From: Bacteroidaceae bacterium
Lineage (GTDB): Bacteria > Bacteroidota > Bacteroidia > Bacteroidales > Bacteroidaceae
Reading direction: 5' to 3'
DNA: 32,127 bases
Assembly: GCA_017520935.1 (NCBI GenBank)
Contig: JAFXEF010000047.1
Span: 1-32,127 of the forward strand
The notes under the pieces were generated by a model. That model saw nothing but the letters and a program-made list of their open reading frames with translations, had not been told where the DNA came from and did not search any database. Position numbers and translations under genes: made by a program. Numbering within the stretch: position 1 is the first letter of the stretch; each line of letters opens with the position of its first letter. Below are positions 16,725 through 23,869 of this stretch, one piece after another.

Positions 16725-17593
16725 TAGGCTTTCAGTTTGTCTAATAGTCCGATGATGCGTTCCAGCTCCTCCTCGTTCTTGAAGCTGATGGCAATCTTGC
16801 CTTTTCCCTTGGCACTGCAGGTGAGCTGCACGTCGGTCTGGAAGAAATTGGCCAGATGCTTCTTCAGTATGTCATAGTCGCTGGCAGTCTTCTTCTCGTC
16901 CTTCTTGGCTGCAGCCTTTTCCTTTTTCTTCTTGACAATGTCTTCCACCTTGCGCACTGAATAGCCGAAGATTTGTATATCCTGGAACAGCTGTATCTGC
17001 TCTACGGGATTGTCCAATGCGAGCAGTGCACGGGCGTGACCCATATCAAGTTCGCGGTTCTTGAGCGCCATCTGTATCTGTGCCGGCAACTTGAGCAGTC
17101 GCAGGTAGTTGGCGATAGTGGTGCGCTTCTTGCCCACGCGCTCGCTCAGGCGCTCTTGGGTGAGGTCGTACTCTTCGAGCAGGTGCTGATAGGCGAGAGC
17201 TATTTCCATGGAGTTGAGGTCCTCGCGCTGTATGTTCTCGATGAGCGCCATCTCCATCACGTTCTCGTCGTCGGCTGTACGTATGTAGGCAGGCACGGTG
17301 GTGAGTCCGGCCAGCTGCGATGCACGGAAGCGACGTTCGCCGGCAATAATCTGGTAGGTGCCGTCGTCCATCTTGCGCAGGGTGATGGGTTGTATGATAC
17401 CAATCTCCTTGATAGAGTCGGCCAACTCTTGCAGTGCCTCGGGGTCAAACTCACGGCGTGGTTGGTTGGGGTTGGCCTTGATTTGGGCGATGGCTATCTC
17501 GCTGATGGATGATGAGCCTTCGGTCTGCACCGTATCGGTGGAGATGAGGGCATCGAGCCCACGGCCTAATGAGGGGTATTTCTTTTGTGCCAT
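16724..17593 (-). CDS. parB: Chromosome partition protein ParB
   Basis: ParB binds parS sites near the origin and, as a CTP-dependent clamp, spreads on DNA to guide segregation by ParA and SMC loading. From the ATG at 17593 the protein has 289 residues and begins MAQKKYPSLGRGLDALIST, the conserved N-terminal GRGLDALI motif for ParA contact. The CTP-binding box GERRFRASQLAGL and ENIQREDLNSMEIALAYQHL follow, then a helix-turn-helix at LTQERLSERVGKKRTTIANY and a C-terminal dimerization domain after a Lys-rich linker (KKKKEKAAAKKDEKK). A longer ORF reaches 17920 but the added sequence overlaps parA and is not ParB-like. It lies 11 nt after parA. Confidence 0.96.
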   Translation of the reverse strand: MAQKKYPSLGRGLDALISTDTVQTEGSSSISEIAIAQIKANPNQPRREFDPEALQELADSIKEIGIIQPITLRKMDDGTYQIIAGERRFRASQLAGLTTVPAYIRTADDENVMEMALIENIQREDLNSMEIALAYQHLLEEYDLTQERLSERVGKKRTTIANYLRLLKLPAQIQMALKNRELDMGHARALLALDNPVEQIQLFQDIQIFGYSVRKVEDIVKKKKEKAAAKKDEKKTASDYDILKKHLANFFQTDVQLTCSAKGKGKIAISFKNEEELERIIGLLDKLKA

Positions 17594-17604
17594 ATTACCG
17601 AGTT

Positions 17605-18366
17605 TCAACTCTTTTTTATTATCTCTTGTGCTAAAGCCAAGTAGTTCTGTGCACCCTTCGACTCGGCATCGTAGAGGATAACGGGGATGCCGTGGCTGGG
17701 GGCTTCGCTCAAGCGCACGTTGCGTTGGATGACGGTGTCGAACACCAGCTCCTGGAAGTGACGGCGCACCTCGTCGAGCACCTGGTTGCTCAAGCGCAGA
17801 CGCGAGTCGTACATCGTGAGCAGGAAACCCTCGATGTTGAGTGCGGGATTGAGCTTCGATTTGATAATCTTGATGGTATTGAGCAGCTTGCTGATACCCT
17901 CCAAGGCAAAGTACTCGCACTGCACGGGTATTATCACCGAGTGGGCGGCAGTGAGTGCGTTCACGGTGATGAGACCCAGCGAGGGTGAACAGTCAATGAG
18001 TATGTAGTCATATTCCTTTTCGAAGGGTTCGAGCATGCGCTTGAGCACAGTCTCACGATTTTCGAGGTTGAGCATTTCAATCTCGGCTCCCACGAGGTCA
18101 ATGTGCGAGGCTATCACTTCCAAACCTTCAATATCAGTTGTGTATATGGCTTCGCGCGGGTCGCGCCCGTCGATAAGGCATTCGTAGATAGAGCAGTCCA
18201 CATTGCGTATGTCTACCCCGAGGCCCGACGAGGCATTTGCTTGCGGGTCGGCATCAATGAGCAGCACTTTCTTCTCCAACGTAGCCAACGATGCAGCAAG
18301 GTTGATGGCAGTAGTGGTCTTGCCCACACCTCCTTTTTGGTTGGCCAATGCGATAATCTTTCCCAT
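17605..18366 (-). CDS. parA: Chromosome partition ATPase ParA (Soj)
   Basis: The 253-residue MinD/ParA-type ATPase has the deviant Walker A motif KGGVGKTTTAINLA near residues 10-23, the A-prime motif LLIDADPQANASSGLG, and Walker B ILIDCSPSLGLITVNAL. With ParB and parS it drives origin segregation. It starts at ATG 18366 and is the first gene of a parA-parB-DUF5683 operon. The 166-bp gap to nth upstream includes a perfect DnaA box at 18453-18461. Confidence 0.96.
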   Translation of the reverse strand: MGKIIALANQKGGVGKTTTAINLAASLATLEKKVLLIDADPQANASSGLGVDIRNVDCSIYECLIDGRDPREAIYTTDIEGLEVIASHIDLVGAEIEMLNLENRETVLKRMLEPFEKEYDYILIDCSPSLGLITVNALTAAHSVIIPVQCEYFALEGISKLLNTIKIIKSKLNPALNIEGFLLTMYDSRLRLSNQVLDEVRRHFQELVFDTVIQRNVRLSEAPSHGIPVILYDAESKGAQNYLALAQEIIKKS

Positions 18367-18452
18367 TTTCTAATACTTGCTTTTGTTTTCGACCGCGAAA
18401 TAAGCAATAATCTGCGTAATATCCCTAAAAAACGTCCTAAACTTTCTAAAAA

Positions 18453-18461
18453 TGTGGATAA
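18453..18461 (-). promoter_or_regulatory. Perfect DnaA-box sequence upstream of parA
   Basis: TGTGGATAA on the plus strand is the complement of TTATCCACA, the strict DnaA box. A second, weaker match (TGTTAATAA, 18473-18481) lies 20 bp away in AT-rich sequence. Two sites do not make an origin, but the place beside parAB is notable. Confidence 0.45.
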
Positions 18462-18519
18462 CTCCCCAATTTTGTTAATAACTTTTCAGCGATAATTTAA
18501 TTTTCTCATCACAATGCGC

Positions 18520-18527
18520 TATATTTG
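18520..18527 (+). promoter_or_regulatory. Possible -7 box immediately before nth
   Basis: TATATTTG matches TAnnTTTG and ends only 5 nt before the nth ATG at 18533, so the predicted transcript would have almost no leader. The -33 region (around 18497) is poor. Confidence 0.4.
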
Positions 18528-18532
18528 CAGCG

Positions 18533-19201
18533 ATGAAGAAACAAGAGCTATACGACCGCACCATTGCCTACTTCAAGGAGGCAATGCCGGTAGCTGAGAC
18601 AGAGCTGCACTACGACTCGCCGTTCAGTCTGCTGGTGGCGGTGATATTGTCGGCCCAGTGCACCGACAAGCGAGTCAATATGGTGACACCACACCTCATG
18701 CACGACTACCCAACAGCCGAGGCCATGGCACTGGCCACACCCGAGGTGATTTTCGAGTACATCAAAAGCGTGTCGTACCCCAACAACAAGGCCAGGCACC
18801 TGGTGGGCATGGCACAGATGCTCATGAGAGACTTCGGAGGTGAGGTGCCATCCACGTTGGAGGAGCTGGTACGACTGCCCGGTGTGGGGCGCAAGACCGC
18901 CAACGTCATCCAGGCCGTAGTATGGGGCAAGGCAGCCTTCGCCGTAGACACGCACGTGTTCCGGGTGAGCCACCGCATAGGATTGGTGCCTGCACGCTGT
19001 ACCACCCCCTACAGCGTAGAGAAGGAACTCACACGCCATATCCCCGACGAGCTCATCCCCATCGCCCACCACTGGCTCATCCTGCACGGACGCTACACCT
19101 GCATAGCCCGCAAACCGAAATGTGGGGAGTGCGGACTGAAGATGCTATGCAGGCATTACAAGAAGATGAGCCCCATAGACAAGCCCGTAGGCGAGGATTG
19201 A
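18533..19201 (+). CDS. nth: Endonuclease III
   Basis: A DNA glycosylase with AP-lyase activity that removes oxidized pyrimidines in base excision repair. The 222 residues include LVAVILSAQCTDKRVN (catalytic-site helix), the helix-hairpin-helix LPGVGRKTANVIQAV with its catalytic Lys in the family position nearby, and VDTHVFRVSHRIGL with the essential Asp. The four-cysteine iron-sulfur loop is intact as C-x6-C-x2-C-x5-C (CIARKPKCGECGLKMLC). The N-terminal length matches E. coli Nth, which supports the ATG at 18533. It is divergent from parA. Confidence 0.96.
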   Translation: MKKQELYDRTIAYFKEAMPVAETELHYDSPFSLLVAVILSAQCTDKRVNMVTPHLMHDYPTAEAMALATPEVIFEYIKSVSYPNNKARHLVGMAQMLMRDFGGEVPSTLEELVRLPGVGRKTANVIQAVVWGKAAFAVDTHVFRVSHRIGLVPARCTTPYSVEKELTRHIPDELIPIAHHWLILHGRYTCIARKPKCGECGLKMLCRHYKKMSPIDKPVGED

Positions 19202-19264
19202 AGAAAAAACCAAGAACCCGGCAAGATTTATCACCTTTTGTGCACAAGTTAACAAACCTTTTGC

Positions 19265-19272
19265 TAACTTTG
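19265..19272 (+). promoter_or_regulatory. Probable -7 box for pgk
   Basis: TAACTTTG at 19265-19272 matches TAnnTTTG. A TTTG at 19237-19240 lies 24 bp upstream, a little farther than ideal. The leader would be about 75 nt. A 10-bp palindrome, TTGTGCACAA (19238-19247), overlaps the -33 region. Confidence 0.5.
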
Positions 19273-19352
19273 CAGAGATTAAGCCACTTAATAGGAAACA
19301 GGAAATCTCTAAACAGCAAATTTCAACCACAACTTATTAACATACAAGTATT

Positions 19353-20624
19353 ATGCAAAACATTGACAATTTCAGCTTTGCCGGCAAGAAGGCAATTGTT
19401 CGCGTGGACTTCAACGTACCCTTGAACGAAGAAGGTAAGATTACTGACGACACCCGTATCCGCGGTGCTCTCCCCACACTGAAGAAGGTATTGGCCGATG
19501 GTGGTGCACTCATCATCATGTCACACATGGGCAAGCCCAAAGGCAAGGTGAACGCCAAGTTCTCGCTCAGCCAGATTGTTGACGCCGTATCTGAGAAGCT
19601 CGGCGTACCCGTACAGTTCGCTCCCGATTGTGCCAAGGCAGCCGAGGCTGCCGCCGCACTGAAGCCCGGCGAAGTGCTCATGCTCGAGAACCTCCGTTTC
19701 TACCCCGAAGAGGAGGGCAAGCCCGTAGGTATCGACAAGGCAGATCCTGCATACGAGGATGCAAAGAAGGCCATGAAGGCTTCACAGAAGGAGTTTGCCA
19801 AGACACTCGCTTCGTATGCCGACTGCTACATCAACGACGCTTTCGGTACCGCTCACCGCAAGCATGCCTCTACCGCCGTTATCGCCGACTACTTCGATGC
19901 CGACCATAAGATGCTCGGCTACCTCATGCAGAAGGAGGTACAGGCCGTCGACAACGTTCTGTCAAACATCAAGCGTCCTTTCGTTGCCATCATGGGCGGT
20001 TCAAAGGTATCTTCCAAGATTGGTATCATCGAGAACTTGTTGGGCAAGGTAGACAAGCTCATCCTCTGCGGAGGTATGACCTACACCTTCTCCAAGGCTC
20101 ACGGTGGCGAAATTGGCGATTCAATCGTCGAGATGGACAAGCTGGATGTTGCTTTGGGCGTTGAGGAGTTGGCCAAGAAGAATGGCGTAGAGCTGGTGCT
20201 TGGCACAGACTGCACAGCTACCAATGGCCTTGACTTCGGCACAATGAGTGTGAAGGAGGGTGCCGAAATCATCACCTGCCCTTCCAACGCGGTTCCCGCA
20301 GGTTATGAGGGCGTTGATGCCGGTGTAGAGAGCCAGAAGGCATTTGCAGCGGCCATCGAAGGTGCCAAGACCATCCTCTGGAACGGTCCTGCCGGCGTAT
20401 TTGAGTGCGATGCCTTTACCGCAGGTTCACGCGCTATCGGTGAGGCTATTGCCAAGGCTACTGCTGAGGGTGCCTTCTCACTTATCGGTGGTGGCGACTC
20501 GGTTGCTTGCGTCAACAAGTTCGGATTGGCCGATCAGGTATCATACATCTCTACCGGTGGTGGTGCGCTGCTCGAGGCTATCGAAGGCAAGGTACTCCCC
20601 GGCGTAGCTGCTATCCAGGGATAA
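19353..20624 (+). CDS. pgk: Phosphoglycerate kinase
   Basis: Pgk makes ATP and 3-phosphoglycerate from 1,3-bisphosphoglycerate and ADP in glycolysis. The 423-residue protein has the substrate-binding N-terminal signature [17 protein letters not shown], basic-patch residues in [14 protein letters not shown] and [10 protein letters not shown], the interdomain region [21 protein letters not shown], and the nucleotide-binding end [18 protein letters not shown] with the final [16 protein letters not shown]. It is slightly longer than the typical 395-residue bacterial enzyme, owing to inserts such as the [20 protein letters not shown] region. It has its own promoter and a strong terminator at 20643-20682. 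Confidence 0.97.
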   Translation: MQNIDNFSFAGKKAIVRVDFNVPLNEEGKITDDTRIRGALPTLKKVLADGGALIIMSHMGKPKGKVNAKFSLSQIVDAVSEKLGVPVQFAPDCAKAAEAAAALKPGEVLMLENLRFYPEEEGKPVGIDKADPAYEDAKKAMKASQKEFAKTLASYADCYINDAFGTAHRKHASTAVIADYFDADHKMLGYLMQKEVQAVDNVLSNIKRPFVAIMGGSKVSSKIGIIENLLGKVDKLILCGGMTYTFSKAHGGEIGDSIVEMDKLDVALGVEELAKKNGVELVLGTDCTATNGLDFGTMSVKEGAEIITCPSNAVPAGYEGVDAGVESQKAFAAAIEGAKTILWNGPAGVFECDAFTAGSRAIGEAIAKATAEGAFSLIGGGDSVACVNKFGLADQVSYISTGGGALLEAIEGKVLPGVAAIQG

Positions 20625-20642
20625 GAGCAATTGACAATTATA

Positions 20643-20682
20643 AAAAAATAGGAGCTTCCGCGTAGAGGCTCCTATTTTTTAT
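20643..20682 (+). terminator. Rho-independent terminator after pgk
   Basis: AAAAAATAGGAGC (20643-20655) pairs perfectly with GCTCCTATTTTTT (20668-20680) around a 12-nt loop, with a T-run at its end, 18 nt after the pgk stop codon. Confidence 0.85.
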
Positions 20683-20737
20683 TTAACATTTTTAACTTAC
20701 CGCATCAACACTATGGTAAATCAAGGCATCACGAAGA

Positions 20738-20790
20738 AAATTTTGTTTCTACGCGATAAAAATTTTGTTTCATCGCGATGAAACAAAATT
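20738..20790. repeat. Perfect 30-bp palindrome with a half-copy 22 bp upstream
   Basis: At 20761-20790, AATTTTGTTTCATCG is followed directly by its exact reverse complement CGATGAAACAAAATT. The 12-mer AAATTTTGTTTC of the left arm is repeated 22 bp upstream (20738-20749), followed by TACGCGATAAA, a degenerate version of the palindrome. The AT-rich ends and lack of a loop or oriented T-tract, plus the existing pgk terminator at 20643, make a binding site or repeat element more likely than a terminator. Confidence 0.8.
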
Positions 20791-20911
20791 CGGCTCCCTT
20801 AGCGGTTTTCTCCGACTGCCCGGTGCGACTCAAAAAACGGGATTTATAGTTACGGATTTAGCAAGTCGGTCATTACATGCATAGCATACCAATCACACCA
20901 GCCCAATACGC

Positions 20912-21622
20912 CTACACAGTCTTGGCCAATGCAAATATACTAATACGCACATCGGGTACAGTGAGCAGAGACGATATGCAGGCATGCAGGGTAGCACCGG
21001 TAGTAGCTACATCATCTATCACCAGGACGTGCTTGCCGCTCAGCACCCGGGCATCCGTCACGCGGAATATACCCTCAGTATTCTTCCAGCGCTCCGTGCG
21101 GCTTTTATGGGTTTGCGTATCGGTGTCGGTCACACGCTCGATGCAATGGGCGCACACGGGGATGCCTGTAGCCTTGCTCACACCTTTCGCTATATAGTCG
21201 CATTGGTTGTAACCGCGCTTACGGCGTTTCTTCTTGGATAGAGGGACGGGGACAATGAGCTCTATGCCTTCGAAGAAATGGCTCTCCTGCAGCTCTGCAG
21301 CAGCTATATATCCAAGGTAGAATCCCGTCTCAGGATGATCGTAATATTTGAGGTGGCGGATAAGGCTGCTGTATTCTCCCTCCTTGTTGTAGTAGAAGTA
21401 TGCCGTGGCACGCAACACGGCGGGCCACTCCATGAAATGCTGCATCAGCAGATTGTTGGGGTCATGCTCATAGTGCGTGCGTGGCAGTTCCAACAGGCAG
21501 CCGACACAAAGGTGCTGCTCACTATGCGTAAGGCGTTGCCCGCATACCTTGCAGTAGCGGGGAAAGAACAGTTCTTTGAGGTCGCCAAGCCATTTCATAA
21601 GGTTTTTACCGAAGGGTGTCAT
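20912..21622 (-). CDS. comF: ComF-family phosphoribosyltransferase-like protein
   Basis: The 236-residue protein has an N-terminal zinc-binding knuckle with two Cys pairs (YCKVCGQRL and CVGCLLELP) and a C-terminal PRTase domain: PVPLSKKKRRKRGYNQCDY and the PRPP loop VLVIDDVATTGATLHA. ComF proteins support natural DNA uptake in competent bacteria, acting on the cytoplasmic side with the ComFA helicase and DprA; in many Bacteroidota the role is unproven. Another in-frame ATG ten codons in (MKWLGDL) is possible. It lies 33 nt after recX on the same strand. Confidence 0.9.
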   Translation of the reverse strand: MTPFGKNLMKWLGDLKELFFPRYCKVCGQRLTHSEQHLCVGCLLELPRTHYEHDPNNLLMQHFMEWPAVLRATAYFYYNKEGEYSSLIRHLKYYDHPETGFYLGYIAAAELQESHFFEGIELIVPVPLSKKKRRKRGYNQCDYIAKGVSKATGIPVCAHCIERVTDTDTQTHKSRTERWKNTEGIFRVTDARVLSGKHVLVIDDVATTGATLHACISSLLTVPDVRISIFALAKTV

Positions 21623-21655
21623 CCTGTTTGTTTTAGTTGCTATATTATTCGCCTC

Positions 21656-22126
21656 CTAATCCCAACAATCATCCTCAACATCGTTCCCCAAGCACCTCTT
21701 TATCGCTTCGTACTCGAATCCGCGGCCGGTGGCGAAGCGGATGAGCTTGGCATTGACTTCGTAGTCGTTCCGTCCTTTGACACTCTTGCGCTTGGCCTCG
21801 ATGAGGGCACGGAGGATATCCATATACTCCTCTTCGTCAATAGCCTCCATGGCTACCTTTATCGTCTCACTGTCAATACCCTTCATGCGAAGTCCTTGGC
21901 CTATCTTGATGCGTCCCCACTTGTTGAAGCGGTATTTGTCCCTGACGAACGCCTCGGCATAGCGGCTGTCATCTACATACCTCTCCTCCACAAGATGCCG
22001 CAAGATGTGTGTGCGCTCCTCCTCCGTCAAGTCGTAGCGGCTCAGTTTGGCCTCAACATCGGCCAGGCACAGTTCACTCGCAGAGCAGCGTGCCGCCAAT
22101 TTATACAATACCTCGTCTGTGGTCAT
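21656..22126 (-). CDS. recX: Regulatory protein RecX
   Basis: RecX inhibits RecA filaments and so limits recombination and SOS induction. The 156-residue protein is helical and shows family sequences: ALNKLAARCSASEL-type first repeat (KLAARCSASELCLADVEAKL), HLVEERYVDDSRYAEAFVRD and KWGRIKIGQGLRMKGI. It is acidic at the C-terminus (NDVEDDCWD). recX is 14 nt after the GxxExxY gene and 33 nt before comF, in one minus-strand group. Confidence 0.9.
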   Translation of the reverse strand: MTTDEVLYKLAARCSASELCLADVEAKLSRYDLTEEERTHILRHLVEERYVDDSRYAEAFVRDKYRFNKWGRIKIGQGLRMKGIDSETIKVAMEAIDEEEYMDILRALIEAKRKSVKGRNDYEVNAKLIRFATGRGFEYEAIKRCLGNDVEDDCWD

Positions 22127-22140
22127 TCAATACAGTTTGT

Positions 22141-22521
22141 TCAATATCCGTTGATGACTCGTTTAATACCATCTCGAAAGTCATTTACATTAAAATTTAT
22201 AAGCAACCCAGTTCGTTTATTGGTCAATTTGAGATAGGTGAGCAGTTGCTTGTAATGAACAGGCTTGAGTTCTTCTACAGATTTCAATTCTATAATCAAT
22301 GAATTCTCGACAAGCAGATCCAATCGTAACCCTTCTCCCAAATTGACTCCTTTATAGCTCATCTCTATGGGAACCTGCGAAACCACAGACAGACCATTCA
22401 GTTGCATTTCATGAATCAATGCTTTCTCATAAGCGGCCTCTAACAACCCAGGACCCAATGTGTTGTATACCTCCATTGCGCAACCTATCACTCTATATGA
22501 TAATGGATCTCTACTCTTCAT
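22141..22521 (-). CDS. GxxExxY family protein
   Basis: The 126-residue protein carries the defining motif in LGPGLLEAAYEKAL (G-x2-E-x2-Y) and a PD-(D/E)XK-like core RLDLLVENSLIIELKSVEEL, followed by the conserved YLKLTNKRTGLLINF. This is a small nuclease-fold family whose function is unknown. Its base composition is clearly richer in A+T than the flanking recX and prmC genes. With the repeat-rich gap behind it (22522-22852) it splits what is usually a compact prmC-recX neighbourhood, so it may be a later arrival. Confidence 0.9.
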   Translation of the reverse strand: MKSRDPLSYRVIGCAMEVYNTLGPGLLEAAYEKALIHEMQLNGLSVVSQVPIEMSYKGVNLGEGLRLDLLVENSLIIELKSVEELKPVHYKQLLTYLKLTNKRTGLLINFNVNDFRDGIKRVINGY

Positions 22522-22852
22522 ATCCTTTTAATTCCTATTATTTGCTATTTCTGTTTTCTTGTCGCACGCGGATTTTGTTTCACAATTCTCACGAAAGCCT
22601 TTTCTCCCAGAACGTTTTATTATTTCACGCAGATTTCTTATCTTATATTTTTATCTCACACAGATCTCACGAAAGCATACATCGCTATCGCTCGTATGTG
22701 CCATCCGGCCGCCAACACTCGGCGAATGCCGACAAGCTGCAAGCATTTCTTGCGATGCAGCTCATTTCGTGAGATTCGTGAGATCTGTGTGGGATAAAAA
22801 TCCATGTGAGAGGGAACATCTGTATGAGTCAAAGTATTTGTGTGAGAACGTG
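22522..22852. other. Repeat-rich non-coding gap between prmC and the GxxExxY gene
   Basis: No gene is supported here; ORFs crossing it read through repeats. It contains a MITE-like element (22647-22801) and flanking fragments that share short phrases such as CTCACGAAAG (22589-22598 and inside the element) and direct copies of AGAACGT near 22610 and 22845. Confidence 0.65.
22647..22801. mobile_element. MITE-like element with 25-bp terminal inverted repeats
   Basis: The left end (22647-22671, beginning ATTTTTATCTCACACAG) is the reverse complement of 22777-22801 with one mismatch in 25 bp. Inside are three hairpins: CATACA with TGTATG (22676-22699), TCGGC-GAAT-GCCGA (22719-22732) and AGCTGC with GCAGCT (22735-22762). 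It has no ORF and no obvious target duplication. The core (22674-22733) recurs at 29946-30007. It may be a nonautonomous transposable element or a structured repeat. Confidence 0.6.
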
Positions 22853-23695
22853 TTATTTCTTGCATCTAATCATTCGGTTGTTTTCATAAATGTCTTTGCG
22901 AAGCGTCACCTCCCGGTACCCGTACGCCTCGAATAGGGCAACAGTCTCTTCACCTAATGCCTGATTGATTTCCACATAAACACATCCGCCGGGGCGCAAA
23001 GCCTCCGTCTGCCCGATTTCGGCAATGGCACGGTAGAAGCGCAAGGCATCATCGTCGGGGACAAAAAGCGCAGTATGCGGCTCCCAATCAGTGACGTGTG
23101 CCTCCATCTCAGCCGCCTCGCTCTGCCGTATGTAGGGCGGGTTGCTCACCAATATGTCATAGGAGCGTGGCAGGGAACCGGCAGTGCCCAGCATGTCATG
23201 CTCGAAGAATGTCACCCGCACCCCGTTCGCCTCGCCGTTCCCTTTGGCTATCGCCAGCGCTTCGGGCGATATGTCGCAGGCATCGATGGTGGCTTCAGGG
23301 AGCTGACGGGCCAGCGCAACGGCTATGCAACCGCTACCCGTGCCAAGATCCAGTATATGTGGGCGTTTCCCTTTATTGTCACAAACAACCCAATCGACCA
23401 ATTCGGCGGTCTCGGGGCGTGGGATGAGCACACCCAGACCTACCGTGAAGTCCATCCCGCAGAATGGTGCCCGGCCCTCGATGTATTGCAGCGGCTCGCC
23501 CTGTTGCAGGCGGCCGATGACATCGCAGAGCAGAGCCTCCTGCCCGGCCGTCAGCACCACGCTTTCCCTGAGGTAATAGGCCGTAGCACCGATACCCAAT
23601 ATATCGCAACAGACGGTGCGTACGATGGCCGCGAGTTCGTGCCCTTCGTACCTCTCCGAGAGCGAAAACTGTAGTTTGTCAATCAGTCGTTTCAC
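22853..23695 (-). CDS. prmC: Release factor glutamine methyltransferase PrmC
   Basis: PrmC methylates the Gln of the GGQ motif in peptide release factors RF1 and RF2. The 280-residue protein has an N-terminal helical domain, the family sequence GEPLQYIEGRAPFCGMDF, ILDLGTGSGCIAVALA (SAM-binding) and the NPPY box VSNPPYIRQSE. Translation appears to start with GTG at 23695, because the ATG five bases upstream is out of frame and stops at once. It ends 331 bp before the GxxExxY gene, an unusually large gap. Confidence 0.94.
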   Translation of the reverse strand: MKRLIDKLQFSLSERYEGHELAAIVRTVCCDILGIGATAYYLRESVVLTAGQEALLCDVIGRLQQGEPLQYIEGRAPFCGMDFTVGLGVLIPRPETAELVDWVVCDNKGKRPHILDLGTGSGCIAVALARQLPEATIDACDISPEALAIAKGNGEANGVRVTFFEHDMLGTAGSLPRSYDILVSNPPYIRQSEAAEMEAHVTDWEPHTALFVPDDDALRFYRAIAEIGQTEALRPGGCVYVEINQALGEETVALFEAYGYREVTLRKDIYENNRMIRCKK

Positions 23696-23728
23696 GCCAT
23701 TTTGCCTTTTAGGGTTTACAATTCAGTA

Positions 23729-23736
23729 CAAAAGTA
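23729..23736 (-). promoter_or_regulatory. Possible -7 box for prmC
   Basis: On the minus strand TACTTTTG (23736-23729) matches TAnnTTTG about 34 nt before the GTG start. The -33 element is not evident. Confidence 0.35.
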
Positions 23737-23797
23737 ATCAAATCTTTTCTCGCTCTGAGGGGCATACCCGATTTTTGATGATTTTTTTGTGTTTTTA

Positions 23798-23828
23798 TTG
23801 TGCGTATCGCATTTTTACAATATATTTG
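23798..23828 (+). promoter_or_regulatory. Bacteroidota promoter of the sugar kinase-transporter genes
   Basis: TTG at 23798-23800, a 20-bp spacer and TATATTTG at 23821-23828 match the Bacteroidota consensus well. The ATG of the kinase-like gene is at 23870, giving a leader of about 36 nt. Confidence 0.8.
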
Positions 23829-23869
23829 TACGATTTTTAGAGTATTAACGCTAATACCAATATAGAAAA

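Noticed and set aside
17594..17920. Longer N-terminus for parB from 17920
   Set aside because: It overlaps parA almost entirely and the added part is not ParB-like; the GRGLDALI motif follows the ATG at 17593.
20761..20790. 30-bp palindrome as a transcription terminator of pgk
   Set aside because: A stronger canonical terminator with T-tract is already at 20643-20682, and the palindrome is AT-rich with no loop or U-tract orientation.
21278..22237. 319-residue plus-strand ORF across comF, recX and the GxxExxY gene
   Set aside because: It is antisense to three recognisable genes, with a hydrophobic composition typical of shadow frames.
22559..22936. 125-residue plus-strand ORF across the repeat gap and prmC end
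   Set aside because: It is composed of repeat sequence and prmC antisense; no protein character is visible.
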